From Competibacteraceae bacterium UBA2788 (lineage in GTDB: Bacteria; Pseudomonadota; Gammaproteobacteria; Competibacterales; Competibacteraceae): 8,035 nucleotides of DNA. Shown here piece after piece: positions 1-5,861 of this stretch. Below the pieces are notes generated by a model. It worked only from the letters and a program-made list of their open reading frames with translations. It did no database searches and was not told the DNA's origin. The stretch lies in the NCBI GenBank assembly GCA_002352185.1, contig DEHY01000170.1:1-8035 (forward strand). The letters are read 5' to 3'. The position numbers and the translations under genes were made by a program. Positions within the stretch are counted from its first letter, which is position 1. Each line of letters opens with the position of its first letter.

Positions 1-54
1 AGCAGGTAGTCATCAGCTTGTCGCCCGCTTCCGACCTTTGGAGAACTTCGCCGC

Positions 55-1941
55 ATGTCCAACGGCAACGAATTCACCCTGTTGAAGCAACGGCGTTTTC
101 TGCCGTTCTTCATCACCCAGTTTTTGGGCGCGTTCAACGACAATGTGTTCAAGAACGCCCTGATTATCCTGATCGCCTTTCAGGCGGCAGCCAGTGATCC
201 GGCGCGGGCCAACCTCCTGATTAACCTCTGCGCCGGATTGTTTGTACTGCCATTCTTCCTGTTTTCAGCCACCGCCGGCCAGCTCTCCGACAAGTACGAA
301 AAGTCGCGCTACATCCGCTGGGTCAAGCTGCTGGAAATCGTCATCATGGCCGGTGCGGCGGTGGGGTTCGTGATCGGCAATGTGCCGTTGCTGGTGGGGC
401 TACTGTTCCTGATGGGCTGGCAGTCCACCCTGTTCGGGCCGGTAAAGTACAGCATCATGCCGCAACATCTGAAGCCGGAGGAACTGGTCGGCGGCAATGC
501 CTGGATCGAGATGGGCACCAATCTCGCCATTCTGTTGGGCACCATGCTCGGTGGCCTGCTGATCGCGCAGCAACAGGGCGCAGCCTGGGTAGCCGGCGCC
601 GTGGTCGCGCTGGCGGTGCTGGGTTATCTCAGCAGCCGGGCGATTCCCCCAGCGCCGCCCGCCGCTCCGGATTTGAAAATCAACTGGAATCCGGCCACTG
701 AGACCTGGCGCATTCTCAAGTTCACCTATCAGAACTTCACCGTGTTCCAGTCGGTGCTGGGGATTTCCTGGTTCTGGTTCGTGGGCAGCGTCTATCTGGC
801 GCAGTTGCCCAACTTTACCAAGCTCACTTTGGGCGGCGGCGAACACGTCGTCACTCTGCTGCTGATGCTGTTCGCCATCGGCATTGGCATTGGTTCGCTG
901 TTGTGCGAGCGGCTGTCCGGGCGGATGGTGGAAATCGGTCTGGTGCCGTTCGGCTCCATCGGCCTGACCGTGTTTGGAGTGGACCTGTTTTTCGCCACGC
1001 CCGCGCCGCCGCCCGCCGGCGCAGAGTTGCTGGGAATGCTGGCTTTTCTGGCGCAGGCGGGCAGTTGGCGAGTCGTGGCGGATATCGTGCTGATTGGCAT
1101 TTTCGGCGGCATTTTCATTGTGCCGCTGTATGCGCTGGTGCAGCAGCGCAGCGATCCGGCGCACCTGTCGCGGGTGATCGCGGGCAATAATGTTCTCAAC
1201 GCCATTTTCATGGTGGCGGCGGCGCTGATCGCGGTCCTGCTGCTGGATCAGGGCCTGGACATCCCGCAATTGTTGCTGGTGATGGCGATCTTCAATGCGG
1301 CGGTGGCGGTCTATATCTTCACCCTGGTCCCCGAATTCCTGATGCGCTTCATCGTCTGGATGCTGGTGAACATCGGCTATCGGTTGAAAGCGCACGGACT
1401 GGAGAACATTCCCGATGAGGGGCCGGCGGTCGTGGTGTGCAATCACGTGAGCTATATGGATGCGCTGGTGGTGATCGGCTGCTGCCGGCGACCGATCCGT
1501 TTCGTGATGGATCATCAGATTTTCAGAATTCCGCTGTTGAGCTTTGTGTTTCGCACCGCCGGCGCGGTGCCGATTGCGTCGGCGCGGGAGAATCCCGAAA
1601 TTCTGGAGCGGGCCTATGACCGGGTTGCCCGCTATCTGGAAGAGGGTGAAGTGGTGGGCATCTTCCCGGAAGGCCGGTTAACCCAGGATGGCGCGGTTGG
1701 CCCGTTCAAAACCGGCATTGAACGAATCATTCAGCGCACCCCAGTACCCGTCGTGCCGATGGCGCTGCGCGGATTATGGGGCAGCTTCTTCAGCCGTCGC
1801 TATGGCAAGGTGATGGGTTCTTTCCCACGGCGGTTCTGGTCGCGGATCGAATTGGTCGTGGGCAAACCGGTGCCGCCGAAGCGGGCTACCTCGGCGCTGC
1901 TGCGCGAACGGGTGGTGGAATTGCGCGGCGATCAGCCATAG
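55..1941 (+). CDS. LplT-like MFS transporter fused to PlsC-type acyltransferase
   Basis: 628-residue inner-membrane protein with two parts. Residues ~10-430 are a hydrophobic, roughly 12-segment major facilitator domain with the FNDNVFKNAL motif (from F27) seen in LplT-like lysophospholipid transporters. Residues ~435-620 are a glycerolipid acyltransferase domain: catalytic block NHVSYMD (N463-D469, the H-x4-D pair), substrate block FPEGR (537-541), and a VVPMALRG block near P568. By family knowledge the first half would flip lysophospholipid to the inner leaflet and the second would re-acylate it. Related proteins often carry a third acyl-ACP synthetase (AMP-ligase) domain as in Aas; it is absent here, and the next gene is not one. 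The start is supported by GGAG at 40-43, 11 bases before ATG. The call is firm; the exact substrate is inferred. Confidence 0.9.
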   Translation: MSNGNEFTLLKQRRFLPFFITQFLGAFNDNVFKNALIILIAFQAAASDPARANLLINLCAGLFVLPFFLFSATAGQLSDKYEKSRYIRWVKLLEIVIMAGAAVGFVIGNVPLLVGLLFLMGWQSTLFGPVKYSIMPQHLKPEELVGGNAWIEMGTNLAILLGTMLGGLLIAQQQGAAWVAGAVVALAVLGYLSSRAIPPAPPAAPDLKINWNPATETWRILKFTYQNFTVFQSVLGISWFWFVGSVYLAQLPNFTKLTLGGGEHVVTLLLMLFAIGIGIGSLLCERLSGRMVEIGLVPFGSIGLTVFGVDLFFATPAPPPAGAELLGMLAFLAQAGSWRVVADIVLIGIFGGIFIVPLYALVQQRSDPAHLSRVIAGNNVLNAIFMVAAALIAVLLLDQGLDIPQLLLVMAIFNAAVAVYIFTLVPEFLMRFIVWMLVNIGYRLKAHGLENIPDEGPAVVVCNHVSYMDALVVIGCCRRPIRFVMDHQIFRIPLLSFVFRTAGAVPIASARENPEILERAYDRVARYLEEGEVVGIFPEGRLTQDGAVGPFKTGIERIIQRTPVPVVPMALRGLWGSFFSRRYGKVMGSFPRRFWSRIELVVGKPVPPKRATSALLRERVVELRGDQP

Positions 1942-1952
1942 CGGGAGGACTT

Positions 1953-2294
1953 ATGCAATACCCTGATTTACGCAAGGGCAGGCGCAGGCGGTCAAATCTG
2001 ACCGGTGTGCAGCGACAAGCTGGCAAGGTGCGCATATGGGTGTTGATCATCCTGGGCATATTCAGCGGCTTGCTGATGTATTGGTACACGACGCCGCAGG
2101 AAGTGCCGTCCTGGGCGCGTAGCCGGCTGCCCGGATTGCCGGAATATACCGGGCCGCTTTACCGCTGGCGCGATGCGCAAGGCCGCGAGCAGGTGACGGA
2201 TAAACCACCGCAAGGCCGACCCTATGAAACGGTCAGCTACCGCAGCGACGCCAACGTAGTGCCGTCCCGGAATGGCGGCGCAGCGCGGCCATAA
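1953..2294 (+). CDS. Single-pass membrane protein with DUF4124-like domain
   Basis: 113-residue protein. The N-terminus is strongly basic (KGRRRR, residues 8-13), followed by one transmembrane segment at ~28-45. A C-terminal stretch from L69 (LYRWRDAQGREQVTDKPP) matches the usual DUF4124 pattern of Y-x-W-x-D-x-x-G followed by a TD/SD-x-PP element. The basic side before the membrane predicts that the C-terminal domain faces the periplasm. The start at 1953 is chosen because GGGAGGA (1942-1948) lies just upstream; an in-frame start at 1776 would sit inside the acyltransferase gene. It begins 11 bases after the acyltransferase stop, so the two are probably cotranscribed. DUF4124 function is unknown, and I do not assign one. 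Confidence 0.8.
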   Translation: MQYPDLRKGRRRRSNLTGVQRQAGKVRIWVLIILGIFSGLLMYWYTTPQEVPSWARSRLPGLPEYTGPLYRWRDAQGREQVTDKPPQGRPYETVSYRSDANVVPSRNGGAARP

Positions 2295-2322
2295 AAAAAC
2301 CGCCCCGGCGAATCCGGGGCGG
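2293..2322 (-). terminator. Intrinsic terminator of the sCache/acetate transporter unit
   Basis: Perfect 9-bp stem, CCGCCCCGG at 2300-2308 against CCGGGGCGG at 2314-2322, with a 5-base loop (2309-2313). On the minus strand it is followed directly by seven T (complement of A 2293-2299), the classic Rho-independent form. It lies 32 bases after the stop of the minus-strand sCache gene (2354). There is no T run on the plus-strand side, so it should act mainly on the minus strand. The A run overlaps the stop codon of the convergent DUF4124-like gene. Confidence 0.9.
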
Positions 2323-2353
2323 CAGGGTGCAAAGCTCGAAGCGCCAGGCTCGA

Positions 2354-2908
2354 TTAGGGCACGGATTTCTTCGGCGCGACGGACTGTTCAGTGATCTTGC
2401 TGAGTTCCTGCGGGGTCAGCTTGTCGTCGTAAATCCCGGCGGCGACCTGGATGTCCGGCTTGAATGAAACCTCGGCGCTGTGGACATAGGAAATTTTGCG
2501 CGAGGCTTTGCCTTCACCCGGCTTCGGCCACCAGTACTCAACCCAGCCGCCATCCTTGCCGGCGCCGGCCTTGCACATATCCTGAAACAGCGGATGGTCC
2601 TTGTCATCCTTCATGTGCAGGATCGGCTTGCCGACCAGATCAGGCCGCAGCGGGTGCGCGATCATCACGTTATCCCGGCAGCTATAGACGAACACATAGC
2701 TGTCCTTCCACACCCAGCGGGCGTCCTTGTTGTTGTTGAAGTCCGAGAAACCGGCCAGGCCCTTGTCGTTCAGGTACTGGACGGCTTCATGCACCTTGAT
2801 GACCACTTCCTCAGCGCTGGCGGCGTTGGGATCGGCGGCCAGAGTGACGACGGGCGCGGCACCCAGGGCCAGAGTCAGGCCGGCCAAAGCAAGCGTTGTT
2901 TTCCGCAT
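2354..2908 (-). CDS. Secreted single-Cache (sCache) domain protein
   Basis: 184-residue protein with a signal peptide at residues 1-25 (MRKTT basic start, hydrophobic core, cleavage likely near the AA at 24-25), then one small Cache domain filling the rest. Typical features are the YVFVYSCRDNVMIAHPLRP stretch (71-89), LVGKPI (91-96), the GWVEYWWPKPG block (121-131) and a final SYVHSAEVSF-x-AAGIYDD pattern (140-162). C77 and C112 could form a disulfide. There is no transmembrane segment or signalling output domain, so it should be a free periplasmic ligand-binding protein. Family knowledge: sCache domains bind small organic acids such as acetate, propionate or pyruvate. Start: AGGAGG (complement of 2917-2922) lies 8 bases upstream of ATG 2908. 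It follows the acetate transporter gene by 50 bases on the same strand. The ligand is inferred. Confidence 0.85.
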   Translation of the reverse strand: MRKTTLALAGLTLALGAAPVVTLAADPNAASAEEVVIKVHEAVQYLNDKGLAGFSDFNNNKDARWVWKDSYVFVYSCRDNVMIAHPLRPDLVGKPILHMKDDKDHPLFQDMCKAGAGKDGGWVEYWWPKPGEGKASRKISYVHSAEVSFKPDIQVAAGIYDDKLTPQELSKITEQSVAPKKSVP

Positions 2909-2958
2909 TATTGAATCCTCCTCGTATTCAAAGTGGTGAGTGCGCGGGAACCGGGCAT

Positions 2959-3525
2959 TCAGGAAACCCAGGGCTTGAACGCCGGCAACAGTTCCTTGCC
3001 GTAGATCTCGTTCAGGATGATGCGGGCCATCATGTACCAGGCCGCCAGCGCGCAGACCATCAGTTCGTAGCCCGCCACCACGGTCAGGCCGGGATAGCCG
3101 AAATGCGCCAGATCGAGCAGGATGAAGCCGATCAGCAGCGTGGTGAAAGTGAACGCCATCGCGCCATGGATGCGCAGCGAGCCGACCCACAGGATCGCGG
3201 TGAACAGGGTCCAGGCCACCAGGAAATAGCCGACATCTTCGGTGCCGGCCTTGAACAGATCGTATTTGTTGCCCAGCAGCATGAAGCAAAGAGCAATCCA
3301 GAAGGCGCCGTAAGACGTGAAGGCGCAATAACCGAAATTGTTACCGGTCTTCATCTCCTGCAAACCGGCGATCAGTTGCGCCGTGCCGCCGAACATGAGG
3401 CCCAGCCAAACCACCGGCCCGATGCTGGGCATCCAGCCGACATTGTGGAATTGCAGCACCATTGTGGTCAGACCGAAGCCAGCCAGGCCAACTACTGCTG
3501 GATTACCGAGTTTTTGTTCTGCCAT
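2959..3525 (-). CDS. satP: Acetate uptake transporter, SatP/YaaH (GPR1/FUN34) family
   Basis: 188-residue protein with about six hydrophobic segments (roughly 8-27, 36-54, 66-84, 98-117, 121-139, 147-168) and the N-terminal family signature NPAVVGLAGFGLTT (8-21). The length matches the bacterial family (about 190 residues). Family members are inner-membrane channels or symporters for acetate and related short carboxylates such as succinate. Start at 3525 (MAEQKLGNP) is chosen because GGGAGAGA (complement of 3534-3541) lies 8 bases upstream and the family signature starts right after it. The open frame extends further upstream (to 3684), but only through sequence that does not resemble protein. 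First gene of an apparent two-gene unit with the sCache gene. The gene symbol is by family; the substrate is not proven by sequence. Confidence 0.9.
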   Translation of the reverse strand: MAEQKLGNPAVVGLAGFGLTTMVLQFHNVGWMPSIGPVVWLGLMFGGTAQLIAGLQEMKTGNNFGYCAFTSYGAFWIALCFMLLGNKYDLFKAGTEDVGYFLVAWTLFTAILWVGSLRIHGAMAFTFTTLLIGFILLDLAHFGYPGLTVVAGYELMVCALAAWYMMARIILNEIYGKELLPAFKPWVS

Positions 3526-3619
3526 ACGTTTAATCTCTCCCAGTGAAATGAAACGGGCTGTGGTTCGCGGCCCCCAGTCCGAAAAGCGCACGGCCCCCAA
3601 CAGCCCCTGCCTAATATAC

Positions 3620-3731
3620 AAAAAAAGTATCTGGTTCTTCGACTTTTCTGATGAAGCAGACCTAGCCCAGTGTAGGCTGTCCATTGCACGGACTGAACCA
3701 TCGAAGAACCAGGCCCGTTGCAGAAAAGTCG
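3620..3731 (-). promoter_or_regulatory. Candidate structured leader or small RNA with interleaved stems and T7 run
   Basis: Read on the minus strand the order is A (3731-3721), B (3712-3701), A' (3650-3640), B' (3642-3631), then ATAC and seven T (3626-3620). A/A' is a perfect 11-bp inverted repeat (CGACTTTTCTG type) and B/B' a perfect 12-bp one (CTGGTTCTTCGA type). A' and B' overlap by three bases, so the stems either exclude each other or form a pseudoknot. Because B' sits four bases before the T run, B/B' looks like a terminator stem and A/A' like a competing antiterminator. Two short stems (GTCC/GGAC and AGCC/GGCT) fit in the loop between B and A'. It lies 95 bases before the acetate transporter start. 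It could instead be an independent small RNA, or DNA operator sites. It matches no riboswitch class I know. Confidence 0.4.
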
Positions 3732-3734
3732 CCA
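3719..3734 (-). promoter_or_regulatory. Possible sigma-54 (-24/-12) promoter
   Basis: The minus strand reads TGGCGACTTTTCTGCA. This keeps the GG and GC dinucleotides of the sigma-54 consensus TGGCAC-N5-TTGCA at the correct 10-base spacing, with 8 of 11 consensus positions matching. The start point would fall near 3708, giving a leader of about 180 bases before the acetate transporter. It overlaps repeat arm A, so the match could be incidental. No activator gene is in the window. Confidence 0.3.
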
Positions 3735-3754
3735 GGAATCGGCGGTGATTGCCG

Positions 3755-3850
3755 TTAGCCGCTCTGCCGCGCCGCCTTCTTGCGCTCGTGTTCCAGCAGC
3801 AGCTTCTTGCGCAGCCGGATGGATTTCGCGGGAATTCGCTTTAATTTCCG
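3755..3850 (-). other. Weak Lys/Arg-rich open frame, possible gene remnant
   Basis: A minus-strand frame of 31 codons ending in TAA at 3755 encodes a very basic stretch including RLRKKLLLEHERKKAARQSG, which looks like a real C-terminus. It has no ATG in frame: a TGA (3853-3851) opens it. An ATG in the neighbouring frame at 3854 would join it if one A of the AAA run just downstream were removed. This could be a remnant or a frameshifted small gene, or chance in GC-rich DNA. Confidence 0.15.
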
Positions 3851-3928
3851 TCATTCCATCGAAGTTTAAGCCGCTCTATGGTGGGCCTCATGCCGGGACT
3901 TCCCCGGACAACCCCAGAGGGCATGAAC

Positions 3929-4123
3929 ATGAACGAACAATCCGTCAAGCAATTTAACAGCGATGAGATGGAAGAAGAGGGCTGTTGTCTTCGCTGTCGC
4001 TGGTGGCGGCGGTGCGTGAGGCGGCGCCGGCGCGAACTGGAAGACCTTGTGAGCCGCTTGCCGATTTTCGATGCGCTGAACGATGTGACTTACGACAGCG
4101 CCCAGCGGATGGTCGGCGGCTGA
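3929..4123 (+). CDS. Small Cys/Arg-rich hypothetical protein
   Basis: 64-residue protein that I do not recognise. It has an acidic start (DEMEEE, residues 12-17), then a cysteine cluster C19, C20, C23 and C29 in a CC-x2-C-x5-C arrangement, then a dense arginine run (R31-R35), and a C-terminal part ending ALNDVTYDSAQRMVGG (49-64). The CxxC-like cluster could bind metal and the arginines nucleic acid, but both are guesses. Two ATGs are close (3923 and 3929). AGAGG at 3916-3920 lies 8 bases from 3929 but only 2 from 3923, so I chose 3929. It points towards the TPR-CHAT gene, 89 bases away, with a palindromic repeat between. Confidence 0.5.
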   Translation: MNEQSVKQFNSDEMEEEGCCLRCRWWRRCVRRRRRELEDLVSRLPIFDALNDVTYDSAQRMVGG

Positions 4124-4138
4124 GAGGCTGTGCGAGAA

Positions 4139-4180
4139 CCCCTCGCCCGCTTGCGGGAGAGGGGCAGGGGTGAGGTTTTT
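4139..4180 (+). repeat. GC-rich palindromic intergenic repeat
   Basis: An imperfect palindrome, CCCCTCGCCCGC against GCGGGAGAGGGG (4139-4150 with 4153-4164; one internal mismatch), followed by CAGGGGTGAGG and five T (4176-4180). This CCCTC-CCCGC-TT-GCGGG-GAGGG pattern is a familiar dispersed short repeat in many GC-rich genomes. The T run is 11 bases after the stem, too far for a standard intrinsic terminator, so a terminator role between the 64-residue gene and the TPR-CHAT gene is only possible. Confidence 0.6.
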
Positions 4181-4212
4181 GTCAATCAGTTGGCCTGTGG
4201 GGGGTTGGAAAA

Positions 4213-5823
4213 ATGAAGCGTTCGACGAAGGCGGAGAGATGGTTTGACGAGGGTGTTCAACATTACCAAGCCGGAGACCCGCAAAAGGCGCTCGACGCTT
4301 GGGAGCGAGCGGAATCGTTGTATCGGGATTTGATCAGCGACAACCAACCCCAATACCGCCCGAACCTGGCCGACACCCGGATGAACCAAGGCGTCGCCCT
4401 CCGCGCCCTGAATCGCCCCAAGGACGCCCGCGCCCGCTACGAAGAAGCCGCCGCGATCTACCAAGACCTGATCGCCGCCGGCCAGCCGCAATACCGCCCG
4501 GACCTGGCCCACACCTGGATGAGCCAAGGCAACGCCCTCAGCGCCCTGAATCGCCCCGAGGACGCCCGCGCCCGCTACGAAGAAGCCGCCGCGATCTACC
4601 AAGACCTGATCGCCGCCGGCCAGCCGCAATACCGCCCGAACCTGGTTAAAACGCTCGTCAATGCGGCGACAGTTTACGCGGATAGGACGGACGGGCTGGA
4701 AACCGCCATCGTCTACCTTGATCTCGCCCTGGAGGTTTGGGAGGGCGATGAAGCGATTCCGGCGGTTGCCATTAACGATGCGCCCCGCCTCGCTGCCCTG
4801 ATTCATCAAACCCGGTCCACTGTCGGTTTGGCGGCGCGGGTCGAGCGGTTGGTGCGGCAGATCGCCAGCGCTCTGAGCGGCGTCACACCCGAAAATCTGG
4901 GGCAGTTCTATCCCTTGGCGGAACAGGCGTTTGCCCGCCTGTTCGGCGCCGCTCTCGACGAGAACGCATGGGATTTGGCCCTGACCGTGATCGGGACGGC
5001 GCGCGCCCAGCGCTTGGCAAAGTTGGCGCAGGCGGACCTGCTGCACCGCGCTGCCCGCGAAGACGATCCCGCCGAACTGGACAAGTACCGCAAGGCATTA
5101 CGCCGTATCGCCGAACTGGAAATCCTGCTTAACGTCGGGACTGGACCCGGCGGGGGAGGGACCACGAGCGGTCGTGGCGGCGGAGAGGACGCAGGCAAGC
5201 AATACCAGACACTGTATAGCGAATACACCGCCAAGCGTCGTGAGCTCGACGGGCTGGAGCCGACGCTACGGCAACAGGGTCTCCTGCCCGATCTAGGCGC
5301 GGGCCTGTTCGACGGCGCTGGGCTGCGGAACAAGCTGCCGCCGCGAGCGGCGCTGCTGGTGCTGGTCGAAAGCGGCGAACCGCTCGCAAACCTCGTGGTC
5401 GTGCTGACCCGCGCCGGCGGCCACACGGTGCTGATGGAAGGAGGGTCGGCTTGGACCGTGCGGCTGGAGGGCATCACGGAAACTTTGAAAGGCCGAGGAC
5501 GGATGCTGCGCGATGGCCCCGGTTTGGACACCCGGACCGCGAGCGCCGAAGCGAACGCCAGCGGCACACCGCAAGCGTCGGCGGACGCCCAAGCCAAGGC
5601 GTTGACCGAAACGCTGGCCGAGCAGTTCTGGAGACCGGTTCAAAGCGTCTTGGGCGACGAGATAGAAACCGTTTGGCTGCTCCCCACCGGCGATCTGCAC
5701 GGCCTGCCCTGGCAGGCCAGCGCCCCGCCGGACTGGCGCTGCCGGCTCGCGCCCGCGCCCTGGTTCGTGCGCCAGGCGCTGGACCGGACGCCCGCCGCCG
5801 CGCCGCCCCGCTGGGCGCGCTGA
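4213..5823 (+). CDS. TPR-CHAT protease, N-terminal piece (frameshifted)
   Basis: 536 residues as read. Residues ~1-165 are TPR-like helical repeats, of which two are nearly identical 46-residue units (from A65 and A111). A helical middle region follows, then a Gly-rich linker (GTGPGGGG, about 315-335), then the first half of a CHAT (caspase-like) domain with the strand-turn motif VWLLPTGDLHGLPWQA (487-502). The frame then runs into a stop at 5821 before the catalytic residues, which continue in another frame downstream. Joined by one missing base, the gene would encode about 820 residues and end at 6674. TPRs in such proteins usually bind a partner or signal that activates the peptidase. Start: a G-rich stretch (4198-4204) precedes ATG 4213. 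The CHAT call rests on this motif plus the His/Cys pair downstream. Confidence 0.8.
   Translation: MKRSTKAERWFDEGVQHYQAGDPQKALDAWERAESLYRDLISDNQPQYRPNLADTRMNQGVALRALNRPKDARARYEEAAAIYQDLIAAGQPQYRPDLAHTWMSQGNALSALNRPEDARARYEEAAAIYQDLIAAGQPQYRPNLVKTLVNAATVYADRTDGLETAIVYLDLALEVWEGDEAIPAVAINDAPRLAALIHQTRSTVGLAARVERLVRQIASALSGVTPENLGQFYPLAEQAFARLFGAALDENAWDLALTVIGTARAQRLAKLAQADLLHRAAREDDPAELDKYRKALRRIAELEILLNVGTGPGGGGTTSGRGGGEDAGKQYQTLYSEYTAKRRELDGLEPTLRQQGLLPDLGAGLFDGAGLRNKLPPRAALLVLVESGEPLANLVVVLTRAGGHTVLMEGGSAWTVRLEGITETLKGRGRMLRDGPGLDTRTASAEANASGTPQASADAQAKALTETLAEQFWRPVQSVLGDEIETVWLLPTGDLHGLPWQASAPPDWRCRLAPAPWFVRQALDRTPAAAPPRWAR
4403..4506 (+). repeat. TPR unit, copy A of a 138-base tandem repeat
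   Basis: This stretch recurs at 4541-4644, 138 bases (46 codons) later. Over the first 100 bases there are only two differences (4420 A against 4558 G; 4501 G against 4639 A), then divergence begins. The unit encodes a helix pair around ARYEEAAAIYQDLIAAGQ. A more diverged copy precedes it at ~4310-4390. Confidence 0.85.
4541..4644 (+). repeat. TPR unit, copy B of a 138-base tandem repeat
   Basis: Second copy of the unit at 4403. Third codon positions are also conserved, so the duplication is recent or kept uniform by gene conversion rather than by protein selection alone. Confidence 0.85.
5790..5823 (+). other. Frame break in the CHAT gene
   Basis: The first frame ends in TGA at 5821-5823, while the frame offset by one carries the rest of the CHAT domain from about PLGALTYAAP (5808 on). 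The tract 5791-5810 consists only of C and G (GCC repeats and a CCCC run). One missing base here restores a single frame of 821 codons. I see no standard X-XXY-YYZ slippery heptamer, so a deletion or base-calling error is likelier than programmed frameshifting. Confidence 0.75.
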
Positions 5824-5861
5824 CCTACGCCGCGCCCCATAGCGATAAGGAACTGCTCCAC

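Larger units (their letters stand above)
3526..3928. other. Intergenic stretch of ~400 bases with no convincing gene
   Basis: This gap separates the divergently oriented acetate transporter (minus) and the small Cys/Arg-rich gene (plus). It contains the interleaved inverted repeats and T run at 3620-3731, a candidate sigma-54 promoter at 3719-3734, and a weak minus-strand reading frame at 3755-3850. A 9-base direct repeat CCATCGAAG occurs at 3698-3706 and 3856-3864. I see no tRNA, no rRNA and no obvious sigma-70 promoter. Confidence 0.6.

Noticed and set aside
400..1515. A 371-codon minus-strand open frame opposite the transporter/acyltransferase gene
   Set aside because: Its product is His/Gln/Arg-rich low-complexity sequence typical of the antisense of a GC-rich gene, and the plus-strand gene is clearly real.
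2909..3328. Upstream extension of the sCache gene into the transporter gene (324 codons)
   Set aside because: The extra residues are an out-of-frame reading of the transporter. The signal peptide and AGGAGG place the start at 2908.
2480..3546. Plus-strand open frames opposite the sCache and acetate transporter genes
   Set aside because: They are antisense shadows with no family motifs or credible ribosome sites.
3620..3731. Miniature transposon (MITE) with terminal inverted repeats
   Set aside because: The repeat arms are interleaved rather than nested at the ends, and no flanking target-site duplication is visible.
4403..4644. CRISPR-like array
   Set aside because: The repeated units are coding, contiguous TPR units of 138 bases, without spacers of unrelated sequence.
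4186..5046. 286-codon minus-strand open frame with an internal repeat
   Set aside because: The repeat is only the mirror of the TPR duplication on the plus strand, and the frame has no other support.
5790..5823. Programmed -1 ribosomal frameshift
   Set aside because: No canonical slippery heptamer in the right phase. A single-base deletion or sequencing error explains the break more simply.
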